DNA from: Candidatus Thorarchaeota archaeon MP11T_1
Lineage (GTDB): Archaea > Asgardarchaeota > Thorarchaeia > Thorarchaeales > Thorarchaeaceae
Assembly: GCA_002825515.1 (NCBI GenBank)
Contig: PJET01000155.1
Location: forward strand, 1 to 10,989
DNA: 10,989 nt
Reading direction: 5' to 3'
Shown here: positions 1 through 6,879 of the stretch, in pieces
Numbering within the stretch: position 1 is the stretch's first letter
How the letters are laid out: each line of letters starts with the position of its first letter
Program-made: the position numbers and the translations under genes
Notes under the pieces: model-generated
Database searches by the model: none
What the model was told of the DNA's origin: nothing
What the model saw: the letters and a program-made list of their open reading frames with translations, nothing else

Positions 1-1317
1 GTTACACTCTCTTATGCACTTCACAAGCTCATCTGGTGTCGAAACTTTCTCTACAAAACCTCCCTCTATTAGTGGAGCCATGATTTCAATACCTGGCGCA
101 TCTATAAGATAGGTATGCAGGCCAAAGACGAGGCCTTCATAAAGTGCAGTTGAGCAAACTCCAACTTGTATAACTGATTCTGCAAATAAATCATGTAATC
201 TAACATCCAGATTGTCAATAACAACGACATCACTAGTAACTAACTCAGGATAGTTCTTTTTCCAGCCCACTCTTTCCAAGGGATGCAATTTGTACACTAT
301 TCTATAATCTATCTCAGGTGATTTACTTAAAGCCACAGCAAACTCAGAAATTCTATCACCGCTTAATCCTTGAGAGATGAAAAGAATTTGCTTCTTTTTT
401 ATGTCCATTGAATAGGATGACCTTTTCATCTCGATATACGGAAAGCCAGTACTTACAACGTGCTTCTTAGATATTGGATATTCTACAATCGATTTCCAAT
501 GATCTCCCCATGATAAAAGATAATCAGCAAATGTTTCTTTCTTTCTGGATATACCAGAATAAGAATATGCTACATGAAATGGATTGATAATACCATGCTG
601 TAACTCCACAGTTTTTATCCCAAGTGACTTGGAAACCTCGATTAAATCCTCCCATTGATATCCTTGTGCGAGCATAACTACTTTGGGTTTTATGCGTTTC
701 AGCATTCTTCTATAAAGTGGTAGTCTAGCTTTTCTATCTTCTAACAAACGTCGTGTTCGAGATAATACATCTATATCAATCCCAAATCTGCGTCTTATTT
801 CGCTTCGTATATTATTGAGACGCCTAATTTCTTCTTCATTGAGATGTACTTTGGCAAATCCCATGATCGTCATTAAATAGGTGATTAGCTCAATCGCATC
901 AAAATACCGTAGATCTCGAGTCTTTGCTGGCTTGTGATGAATGTTATTAAAATGAGCCTCAATTGACACTGGGGGGACACTAAGACTGTTGATGATAGGG
1001 TCAGTATAGATATCCCACCAAAATCCATCATTCTCAAGTATTCTTCGAGGACTGCATATGAAAAGAAGCGAGGATTTAGGCGCTAATAAGGGATTACGAT
1101 GGAAATAGACTATCGAAGGTATGAGACGTCTTAATCTCGCAAATCCTGTTCGCATATCAGGTTGTATTTGACTGCTACTTGTCGGTGGAATGGTTATAGC
1201 TGTGTAGATCTGAAATCTTATCCTTTCCCAAAACTTTACCCCACAGATTTCCATTTCGAACAGATTTAGATCATTTTCCATTTGCAGAAACTGATTGTAT
1301 TCATCCGACCAAGTCAT
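1..1317 (-). CDS. GT-B-like surface-polysaccharide glycosyltransferase-type protein, partial (C-terminus cut by window edge)
   Basis: I translated this open frame by hand: 439 codons run without a stop to the left edge, so the C-terminus is missing. Features seen: an N-terminal FLQMENDLNLFEMEICGV-type segment (about residues 10-27), a QHG motif (240-242) preceded by a beta-strand-like VEL, a KLHP motif (343-346), and a C-terminal CSTALYEGL segment (388-396). The QHG, K-x-HP and T-x-x-x-EGL trio is typical of GT-B-like enzymes of capsule and surface-polysaccharide loci, related in fold to CDP-glycerol glycerophosphotransferases and sialyl- or polysialyltransferases. No signal peptide or membrane segment is visible, so a cytosolic or membrane-peripheral protein is likely. 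It is last in a minus-strand run of sugar-amidation genes, which suggests it transfers or polymerises the modified sugar (inference). The ATG at 1317 is the first in frame after the upstream stop and suits the family N-terminus. It has no clear Shine-Dalgarno. Donor and acceptor cannot be read from sequence. Confidence 0.72.
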   Translation of the reverse strand, partial: MTWSDEYNQFLQMENDLNLFEMEICGVKFWERIRFQIYTAITIPPTSSSQIQPDMRTGFARLRRLIPSIVYFHRNPLLAPKSSLLFICSPRRILENDGFWWDIYTDPIINSLSVPPVSIEAHFNNIHHKPAKTRDLRYFDAIELITYLMTIMGFAKVHLNEEEIRRLNNIRSEIRRRFGIDIDVLSRTRRLLEDRKARLPLYRRMLKRIKPKVVMLAQGYQWEDLIEVSKSLGIKTVELQHGIINPFHVAYSYSGISRKKETFADYLLSWGDHWKSIVEYPISKKHVVSTGFPYIEMKRSSYSMDIKKKQILFISQGLSGDRISEFAVALSKSPEIDYRIVYKLHPLERVGWKKNYPELVTSDVVVIDNLDVRLHDLFAESVIQVGVCSTALYEGLVFGLHTYLIDAPGIEIMAPLIEGGFVEKVSTPDELVKCIRECN

Positions 1318-1392
1318 AGTTCTTACATCATAGCTAATTGTTGAGAGTGCAGTCCTCAATCGGTTAGTAAACCTTTTGCCAAAGATTTCGTT

Positions 1393-2622
1393 TCAGACTA
1401 GTTCTAGTGTCTTAAGAAACAGAGCCATGTTTAAGGCACTAGATTTGGGTTTATTTTCAAGAAGTGAAAGTGTGTTTATTCCAGCATCAGTAAACCAATC
1501 ACGTGCCATTAACATATCTGGTCTTATTGCATCCATATAGCTCTGATTTTGAACGTAAGGAGTGATCGTACCACCCCAACCTATCTTCTCGCCCCAATTC
1601 TCACCTCGACTAGCGAGCTCTTCAGGAAAAACAAACGATTGTCTCATCAATTTCCTTACGGGTGCCTTGTTGATTTTTGCCTCAGGATTATAATCGAGAC
1701 ATTTTCTCATCAAAGGTTTGTATAGATATGGGAAGACAATCTCTAATCCATTGGTTTTTGCTGGACGTCCAATCAAATTGCCAACAAAGTACACTAAGGC
1801 ATTCAGGAGATAATTATGCATCGTATTCCAGAGAGTCCTTGTCTTAAGTCGTTCTTCATAGAGCTTGTCAAAGTCCACGTTACTACCTTGAACCATGGTT
1901 GTGCTATTGAGTGGGGAAGTATAAGCCATAAACCAAGCTTTGTCACTCCCATACCTTCTCGCAATCGCTGCACCCAATCGACCCTTTGCTAACATAGACA
2001 TCCGTGGAAGTAGATGGATGCGAGAGCGTTCATAATACCCTCTGTGGAATGAATAGCCTCCAAATAGTTCATCAAGACCTAATGCGTTGACTGCGACCTC
2101 AATCCCATCTGAAGCCATTTGATGAAAGACCATATACACCGGTGTTGTACTGAACGAAATGGTCTTAGTCTTGGAGAGTGCATCATCCAAAAAGGGGACT
2201 TGTTTGTCAGGTGAAACATCCACTACTTTGAGGGGAGTTGCAGTAAACTCAGCAGCCATTTTCGCGTACTGAAGCTCGGAAGTTGGTGGATAGTGCCAGT
2301 CACTGTGGTATGCAACAACATCTGCGTCAGGATAGGTCGTTTTTAATAGATATAGAATAAGACTTGAATCAACACCACCTGAAAGAGCTAGCCCGATTTT
2401 TGAGTCTTTGAAATCACCGATGGTATCTACTACCATTGTCATCAAGAGAGACTTTAGCTCTTCAAGTTGGGTGTCGCTCAATGTCAGACTCTCTGAAATT
2501 GAATCGTCTTTTGGCCATTCAATCTCTGGTGTGACATGGATATTATCAAAGACTGTTTTTCCGAATAACTCTCCGCCATATTGAAGAACAATCTCCAATG
2601 CATCTCTATTGACTTTGACCAT
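1393..2622 (-). CDS. Asparagine-synthetase-like PP-loop amidotransferase/ligase lacking the glutaminase domain
   Basis: The protein has 409 residues and carries the ATP-pyrophosphatase motif SGGVDSS near residue 81 and a GLDELFGGY motif about 100 residues later. Both are hallmarks of the synthetase domain of asparagine synthetase B and beta-lactam synthetase. Full AsnB is roughly 500-630 residues and begins with a catalytic Cys and an Ntn-type glutaminase domain. Here only about 80 unrelated residues precede the PP-loop, so glutamine hydrolysis cannot occur in this chain. The substrate carboxylate would be adenylated and attacked by free or channelled ammonia or another amine. AsnB-like WbpS and WbqG enzymes in O-antigen loci are linked to sugar uronamides, so uronic-acid amidation is a reasonable inference here. 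The neighbours are two WbuX-type sugar amidotransferases upstream and a glycosyltransferase-like gene downstream. A TTG nine bases upstream (2631) is an alternative start. I prefer the ATG at 2622, which has AAGGT about 11 bases upstream. Confidence 0.82.
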   Translation of the reverse strand: MVKVNRDALEIVLQYGGELFGKTVFDNIHVTPEIEWPKDDSISESLTLSDTQLEELKSLLMTMVVDTIGDFKDSKIGLALSGGVDSSLILYLLKTTYPDADVVAYHSDWHYPPTSELQYAKMAAEFTATPLKVVDVSPDKQVPFLDDALSKTKTISFSTTPVYMVFHQMASDGIEVAVNALGLDELFGGYSFHRGYYERSRIHLLPRMSMLAKGRLGAAIARRYGSDKAWFMAYTSPLNSTTMVQGSNVDFDKLYEERLKTRTLWNTMHNYLLNALVYFVGNLIGRPAKTNGLEIVFPYLYKPLMRKCLDYNPEAKINKAPVRKLMRQSFVFPEELASRGENWGEKIGWGGTITPYVQNQSYMDAIRPDMLMARDWFTDAGINTLSLLENKPKSSALNMALFLKTLELV

Positions 2623-2719
2623 GATACTCAAAGACCTTCTTTTCTATTCAGTATCTTTGTGTTCTTCTTATCCTTTTCTTTCAACAAACTACACTCTAGA
2701 ATTCCATGAAGGGCATTCC

Positions 2720-3814
2720 CTATTTTCTGAGGATTTTTCGTGCAAAGTTCAGGAGTTTTTGAGATCTCATATCAGTTCCAAATTCATCATGACTACGAAT
2801 TGGCAAGGACATATATTCCTCAAACTGCTGCTCAGTCATATTGAGGCCTTTGAGGAAGATCTGCTTCTCTCTCTCAGCTACAACAGGAGAGAATGGAGGG
2901 TTTTGAAGTATCTTTAGGACCTCTTCTCTCGTCTTCTGGCCTGAGCAAATCATAGGTGACAGGTATGCTAGACGAACATCAAAACCAAACCGTTTTGGAA
3001 AGATGTACGCTTCAACGAATCGTGTGAAAATATTTTCTTGATGCTTGCCCCCATAATCGACAAATCCCCATTCATCAACAAGAGTCTTGATGGCATGATA
3101 TCTATTATACTCGATATGATTGAGAAGTCTATATGACTTGATACCACCTCTTGTAAGTCGCCAAGTCTTTGTGATTACTCCCATGAATTTCGAATTCTTA
3201 AGAGGGATTGTGCCATATTTCTTATGGATTGATTTGATGTTCTTGTCATCATGCTGTGTATACACCCATGCCTCTGGAAGAATACCCTCTGTAGCCCAGT
3301 TGCCTCCTGAGAGAATCGTCTTTATCCCATGTTTATCCATGACCTCATGCAGAGCGGCTACAATGAAGTGATCTGTTGGTGCTTCAAGACCTTGAACGCC
3401 TGCCTTGAAGTACGCATGAATAATATCAGTAAATTCCGTTTGGTCCAAGTTGAACTGCTCAAAATCAAATCCTGTTTTGCTTCGGATTATCTGGACATTT
3501 TTATCTGCAGCCTCAGTGTTCCACCCATCATAGACATGAAGTAACAAAACGTTGAGATTGTGCTTATGAGCAAGATAGGCTACCATAGAACTATCGATGC
3601 CACCACTGATGCCAACAATTGCATCATATTTCCCAGTTTTACGAGCTCTTATTTCTTGTACTACTTTATCAATGGGTCTTCGATCAATTTTCGTATCCCA
3701 TACTTCGAACCAATTCGTGCAATGATTACAGATTCCATTCTCGTCAAATGTGATGTTTGGATCAGTTGTATCCATCACACACCGGTTACATCTTTGATAA
3801 TCATCTGATGTCAT
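2720..3814 (-). CDS. wbuX: N-acetyl sugar amidotransferase (WbuX/PseA/WbpG family), copy 2
   Basis: This 364-residue protein has the family layout. An N-terminal zinc-finger-like pair of CxxC motifs (C9/C12 in RCNRCVMDTTDP and C29/C32 in GICNHC) is followed by the PP-loop SGGIDSS at 70-76, then NWATEGI, VDYGGKH and a C-terminal SHDEF. The family uses ATP and ammonia to convert an N-acetyl (acetamido) group on a nucleotide-activated sugar into an acetamidino group, as for WbpG in Pseudomonas aeruginosa O-antigen and PseA in Campylobacter pseudaminic acid. The product normally enters a surface glycan. A paralog with the same motifs lies 163 bases upstream, which is a wider gap than elsewhere in the cluster, so this copy may have its own promoter. 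The two copies differ between and after the conserved blocks (SGGIDSS here, SGGVDST there), which suggests different sugar substrates or positions (inference). The start ATG directly precedes TSDDYQRC, where the family normally begins. Confidence 0.9.
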   Translation of the reverse strand: MTSDDYQRCNRCVMDTTDPNITFDENGICNHCTNWFEVWDTKIDRRPIDKVVQEIRARKTGKYDAIVGISGGIDSSMVAYLAHKHNLNVLLLHVYDGWNTEAADKNVQIIRSKTGFDFEQFNLDQTEFTDIIHAYFKAGVQGLEAPTDHFIVAALHEVMDKHGIKTILSGGNWATEGILPEAWVYTQHDDKNIKSIHKKYGTIPLKNSKFMGVITKTWRLTRGGIKSYRLLNHIEYNRYHAIKTLVDEWGFVDYGGKHQENIFTRFVEAYIFPKRFGFDVRLAYLSPMICSGQKTREEVLKILQNPPFSPVVAEREKQIFLKGLNMTEQQFEEYMSLPIRSHDEFGTDMRSQKLLNFARKILRK

Positions 3815-3977
3815 TTTCCCATCTCTAGGTTTTATTGATATAGCTTGAACCGCCTGTACGAACTTTGAAGTCCTTTTATTCTCTTTGCATGAAGGTTTTC
3901 AAACTTGTATGTTCGGATGACATGTTTTTAGATTTACAATCAAATACTAAATATCTCATAGAATATATGATACATTT
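3815..3977 (-). other. Gap between the two wbuX paralogs with TATA-like sequences
   Basis: This 163-base AT-rich spacer is the longest gap inside the glycan cluster, where others are 16 to about 100 bases or overlap. On the minus strand it holds TATA-like stretches (CATATATT near 3963-3970 and CTATATC near 3838-3844). The second lies about 28 bases before the ATG at 3814 and could drive an almost leaderless transcript of the second paralog. I see no convincing gene or hairpin here. Promoter function is inferred from sequence only. Confidence 0.35.
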
Positions 3978-5069
3978 CTATTCCTTACCAAGGAGTCTTC
4001 GTATCCAGCCATCAGTCTTGTACTCATCATGTTCTTTTATTGGAAGATTCATTATTTTTTCAAATTCTTTTCCAGACCAACCAAATTTCTTTAGAACATA
4101 TTCTGTGTCTCGTTTCAATTCCTTCTCATCATAGAGTGATTCCTGTAACGCACTCAATGCTTCAGTTCGATCAATCTGCCCAGATAGTATTAAGGTGGAC
4201 AAATGGGCTTTTCGTTTATCAATATTGAATTTCGTTGGTAGAATGTAGGACTGATAGAATTTGGTGAAAATGGACTCGTGATGCTTCCCCCCATAGTCCT
4301 CCCATCCAAGATTTTCAATTAGAAATCTTTTCGCTTCTTCACGGTTATAGTCGATATAATTTAGAAATTGAACTGTCTGGATGCCCTTGACTTTTCGGAG
4401 ATAAATCAGCTTTAAGAAACCAAGCATAGGATAGGTCTTTAGCTTTTTAGTTCCGAATTTTTTGTGTATGTCCTTTAGATTAGCTAAGTCATTTTTTATC
4501 CAGACCCAACTTCTAGGCATGATGCCTTCTGTCGCATAATTCGTACCACCAAGTATGTATTTTACTCCTCTCTTGGCACATAGATTACGGATCATAGCCA
4601 TTATCGCATGATCTGATGCAACCTCAATATCAACTACTGACGCCTTGAAGTAAGCCATCTGTAAATCCTTAAACTCCTCCCAATCTATCACATGTGTGTA
4701 AAGGTCGACATCTAGTTTGTTCAAAACACGTTCTATATTGGTGACTGCCAGTTTAGAATCCCAGCCATTATCCAAATGAACTGCTAATGGTCTTAGATCA
4801 AGCTCAGTTGCTTTATAGATCATGAATGTACTGTCAACTCCCCCTGAGATGCCCGCAATACAGTCATATGGCTTACCTTTTCCTTTCTCCTTTATCTCTC
4901 CAACTATTTGCTTCAATCTCTTCAGTCTTTCATCTTCAGGCAAAATGTATTGGTTCATTCGTGAGAGATAATTCGTGCAATGATTGCATATTCCATCCTT
5001 ATCGAATATGATTTTGGGATCTGTCGTGTCCATTACACAGCGCGTACACATCTGATATTCCCTATTCAT
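3978..5069 (-). CDS. wbuX: N-acetyl sugar amidotransferase (WbuX/PseA/WbpG family), copy 1
   Basis: The protein has 363 residues. It carries C8/C11 (MCTRCVMDTTDP) and C28/C31 (GICNHC), a probable structural zinc site, then the PP-loop SGGVDST at 75-81, NYATEGIM, EDYGGKHHES and a C-terminal EHDEY. These blocks define the N-acetyl sugar amidotransferase family, which forms acetamidino groups on nucleotide sugars using ATP and ammonia. It follows the HisF-like gene after only 16 bases and has a good Shine-Dalgarno (AGAGGA on the minus strand, positions 5077-5082, about 7 bases before ATG). It is therefore the copy directly coupled to the HisH/HisF-like ammonia supply. In characterised O-antigen systems the trio WbuX-WbuY-WbuZ works together in the cytosol, the latter two supplying ammonia. 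No membrane segments are visible. The family call is firm, but the exact sugar is unknown. Confidence 0.92.
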   Translation of the reverse strand: MNREYQMCTRCVMDTTDPKIIFDKDGICNHCTNYLSRMNQYILPEDERLKRLKQIVGEIKEKGKGKPYDCIAGISGGVDSTFMIYKATELDLRPLAVHLDNGWDSKLAVTNIERVLNKLDVDLYTHVIDWEEFKDLQMAYFKASVVDIEVASDHAIMAMIRNLCAKRGVKYILGGTNYATEGIMPRSWVWIKNDLANLKDIHKKFGTKKLKTYPMLGFLKLIYLRKVKGIQTVQFLNYIDYNREEAKRFLIENLGWEDYGGKHHESIFTKFYQSYILPTKFNIDKRKAHLSTLILSGQIDRTEALSALQESLYDEKELKRDTEYVLKKFGWSGKEFEKIMNLPIKEHDEYKTDGWIRRLLGKE

Positions 5070-5085
5070 TGTACTTTCCTCTGAG

Positions 5086-5844
5086 TTAGGACAGATACTG
5101 CCTCAACTGATCCTGAGTCGGATAATTGATTAAAACAGCTCTATGTGGTCCATGAAAGACAAACATACTTCCAGCAGACACTGCTGATGCGCCTCCATTA
5201 ACAATTGCCTCTTTAAAATGCTCAAGATTTCCAGCTCCCCCGCACGCGACTACTGGTATGTTCACCACAGATGTTACAGACTTAATCAATCCTATATCGT
5301 ATCCTTTCATCGTGCCATCATAGTCTATAGAATTAAGGAATATCTCTCCTGCACCTGCTGATTCAACCATTTTGGCGAATTCAGTTGGATTATATCCTGT
5401 ATTTACTGTTCCAGAATGAGTGAAGACGCGAATCCCTCCAATTCTAGTACGTTTCACATCGATAGAAACAACAACACTTTGACTCCCAAATCGATTTGCC
5501 GCTTTTCCAATGAGTTCCAAGTCAGTAGCTGTTGAATTGAAAATTATCTTTTCTGAACCCATTTTGAGAATTTTACTAGCAGTATCAATACTATGAACTC
5601 CTCCTCCATATGCAAACGGCATGAAGCATTCAGTAGCGATATTATGAATCAGATCCATCTGTGGTGTTCTATTCTCAAGTGTAGCAGTTATATCCAAAAA
5701 GACTAATTCATCCACTTCCTTATCGTTAAAGATTCTGACTGCATTAATCGGGTCTCCAATGTATGTTGGATTCTTGAACTTGATAGTTTTCACGAGACCT
5801 TGACCGCGAAGTAGCAGGCATGGGATTACTCTCGTTCGAAGCAT
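5086..5844 (-). CDS. wbuZ: HisF-like glycosyl amidation-associated protein (WbuZ type)
   Basis: This is a 252-residue (beta/alpha)8 barrel aligning with HisF throughout: RVIPCLLL at 5-12, GDPINAVRIFN at 30-40, DELVFLDITA at 45-54, GGGVHS at 80-85, SIDVKR at 127-132, GAGEIFLNSIDYDGT at 164-178 and CGGAGNLEHF at 201-210. In true HisF the first strand reads IPCLDV with catalytic Asp11. Here that residue is Leu, while the second catalytic Asp (D129 here) and K19 remain. The LLL strand with the YIGDPINAVRIFNDKEVDELVFLDI segment is characteristic of the WbuZ subfamily (also called HisF2), which pairs with a HisH-like glutaminase and a WbuX amidotransferase in saccharide loci. Expected role: bind the glutaminase, activate it and pass ammonia to the amidotransferase rather than make histidine. 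The ATG at 5844 shares its A with the TAA stop of the upstream gene, which implies translational coupling. A GTG two codons upstream (5850) is possible but less likely. Confidence 0.92.
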   Translation of the reverse strand: MLRTRVIPCLLLRGQGLVKTIKFKNPTYIGDPINAVRIFNDKEVDELVFLDITATLENRTPQMDLIHNIATECFMPFAYGGGVHSIDTASKILKMGSEKIIFNSTATDLELIGKAANRFGSQSVVVSIDVKRTRIGGIRVFTHSGTVNTGYNPTEFAKMVESAGAGEIFLNSIDYDGTMKGYDIGLIKSVTSVVNIPVVACGGAGNLEHFKEAIVNGGASAVSAGSMFVFHGPHRAVLINYPTQDQLRQYLS

Positions 5845-6458
5845 TAACACAACTCCACAAAATTCCCTAGCAACTTCATACCAAACTTGTGACTTTTCTC
5901 TGGATGAAATTGTACTCCGTATATGTTGTCGCTCACTATTGAAGATGTAAAGGAAATCCCATATTCGGTTGTTGATAGAATATTTCCATCACTGGTACAT
6001 TTGACATGATATGAATGTACAAAATAGAATCGTGGATCCTCGTACATTCCCTCAAAAAGACAAGAATCTTGCTCGATACGAATAGTGTTCCATCCCATGT
6101 GCGGGACTCTTAAATTCTGTTCAGCATCAAACCGAAAACGGATCGTGTTTGCTTCTATCCAATTAAGCCCTTCAAGTACTCCTTCTTCACTCTTTTTAGA
6201 CAGTATTTGCATACCTAAACAAATTCCAAGAATTGGCACACGTTCTTCTAAGACCAGATTGTTCAAGACTGGTATCATTTTTTGATTTTGCAAATTAGTC
6301 ATGGCCAAATCAAATGAACCAACACCTGGAAGGATTAGTTTCTCAGCACTCTTAATTCTCTCCAAGTTTGAGGTCATTTCTGCTTTGTAACCCATTCTTG
6401 CAAGCATGTTCAAGATAGATCCCAGATTTCCCATACCAAAATCAATTATTGCAATCAT
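5844..6458 (-). CDS. wbuY: HisH-like class I glutamine amidotransferase (WbuY type)
   Basis: This 204-residue triad glutaminase starts MIAIIDFGMGNLGS, the classical HisH N-terminus. It has the oxyanion-strand segment PGVG (44-47), nucleophile Cys80 in GICLGMQ, and His185/Glu187 in GVQFHPEKS, so the catalytic triad is complete. It hydrolyses glutamine to glutamate and ammonia when docked on its HisF-type partner, encoded immediately downstream with a one-base stop/start overlap. No other histidine genes are present and the partner lacks the HisF Asp11, so the ammonia is most likely used by the sugar amidotransferases downstream. The open frame extends upstream to 6563, but the ATG at 6458 gives the exact HisH start and the extra 35 codons look unrelated. 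No strong Shine-Dalgarno is visible. It is the first gene of the minus-strand cluster. Confidence 0.92.
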   Translation of the reverse strand: MIAIIDFGMGNLGSILNMLARMGYKAEMTSNLERIKSAEKLILPGVGSFDLAMTNLQNQKMIPVLNNLVLEERVPILGICLGMQILSKKSEEGVLEGLNWIEANTIRFRFDAEQNLRVPHMGWNTIRIEQDSCLFEGMYEDPRFYFVHSYHVKCTSDGNILSTTEYGISFTSSIVSDNIYGVQFHPEKSHKFGMKLLGNFVELC

Positions 6459-6513
6459 AGGAATGGTCAGACCTTTACAATTGTTAGTAATTCTATAGGG
6501 TGGTAGATACAGT

Positions 6514-6523
6514 ACTAATAAAC
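6514..6523 (-). promoter_or_regulatory. Possible TATA box of the glycan-amidation cluster
   Basis: The minus strand reads GTTTATTAGT, an archaeal TATA-like element. With the usual distance of about 25 bases to the start of transcription it would leave a leader of about 30 bases before the ATG at 6458. A second candidate (CCTATAGAAT, about 6490-6500) lies closer and would give an almost leaderless message. Choosing between them needs transcript-start data. Confidence 0.3.
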
Positions 6524-6710
6524 AGATTTGTAGAACAGATGCATTCTTACCCACAGGATTCAAAACTCTCTACCTGCATGTTTACTTATTTGGCGCCAAA
6601 GAGGTACTCTCTATGCTTGATATACGCAAAAGCAAGCCCCATTTCTTACCGAGAATGGTATCTAGGTATTACACACGTCATTTGTAGCTATTTTCTGGGT
6701 TTGACCTATG

Positions 6711-6719
6711 TTTTATATG
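6711..6719 (+). promoter_or_regulatory. Possible TATA box of the 6880-7548 gene
   Basis: The sequence TTTTATATG is a good archaeal TATA match within the divergent spacer. It predicts transcription starting near 6740-6745. That leaves a leader of about 55 bases to the TTG at 6799 or about 140 bases to the ATG at 6880, so the box is relevant to start choice. No BRE element is certain. Confidence 0.35.
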
Positions 6720-6879
6720 AAGGTGTTGTCTATTCTCCAGTGGAAGTTGAGGTTGGTTGATACACCGTCTCAATCCAGTAGCAGCGAGTTGAGGTAATTT
6801 GAGCCAGAGCAAAACAAAGAGGCCAAAACCCAAACCAATTCTGGTTCGTGGTCTAGGTCTGTCTATTAGAATCTTTAGA

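Larger units (their letters stand above)
6459..6879. other. Divergent intergenic region with a 12-base palindrome
   Basis: About 420 bases separate the divergent starts at 6458 (minus) and 6880 (plus). Open frames in the region show no recognisable protein or family-like composition. It contains candidate TATA boxes for both sides and a perfect palindrome TTTGGCGCCAAA at 6589-6600. I found no tRNA-like fold, and no tandem or long inverted repeat. If the plus-strand gene starts at the TTG at 6799 instead, the non-coding part shrinks to about 340 bases. Confidence 0.6.

Noticed and set aside
1318..1395. The frame of the AsnB-like gene stays open after its TGA (1393-1395) into the glycosyltransferase-like gene, which could suggest stop readthrough or a broken fusion.
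   Set aside because: Only about 25 sense codons separate the stop from a good ATG, easily expected by chance. The protein before the stop ends naturally and the downstream family begins near the ATG.
2609..4228. Several plus-strand open frames of 60-100 codons opposite the amidotransferase genes.
   Set aside because: They lie antisense to genes with strong family motifs and show no protein-like features of their own.
5086..6458. Histidine biosynthesis genes hisH and hisF.
   Set aside because: HisF Asp11 is replaced by Leu, no other his genes are present, and the pair is directly followed by N-acetyl sugar amidotransferases, the signature of the WbuXYZ module.
6459..6563. Upstream extension of the HisH-like gene by 35 codons.
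   Set aside because: The ATG at 6458 gives the exact HisH N-terminus (MIAIIDFGMGN), and the extension has no similarity to the family and would cover the promoter.
6500..6760. Plus-strand open frame of 86 codons in the divergent spacer.
   Set aside because: Odd composition, no recognisable motif, no Shine-Dalgarno, and it would run through candidate promoter elements of both neighbours.
6721..6790. Possible tRNA or structured RNA near the GGTGT...ACACC pairing in the divergent spacer.
   Set aside because: The stem is only five base pairs with a loop of more than 30 bases, and no T-loop or anticodon-arm pattern is present.
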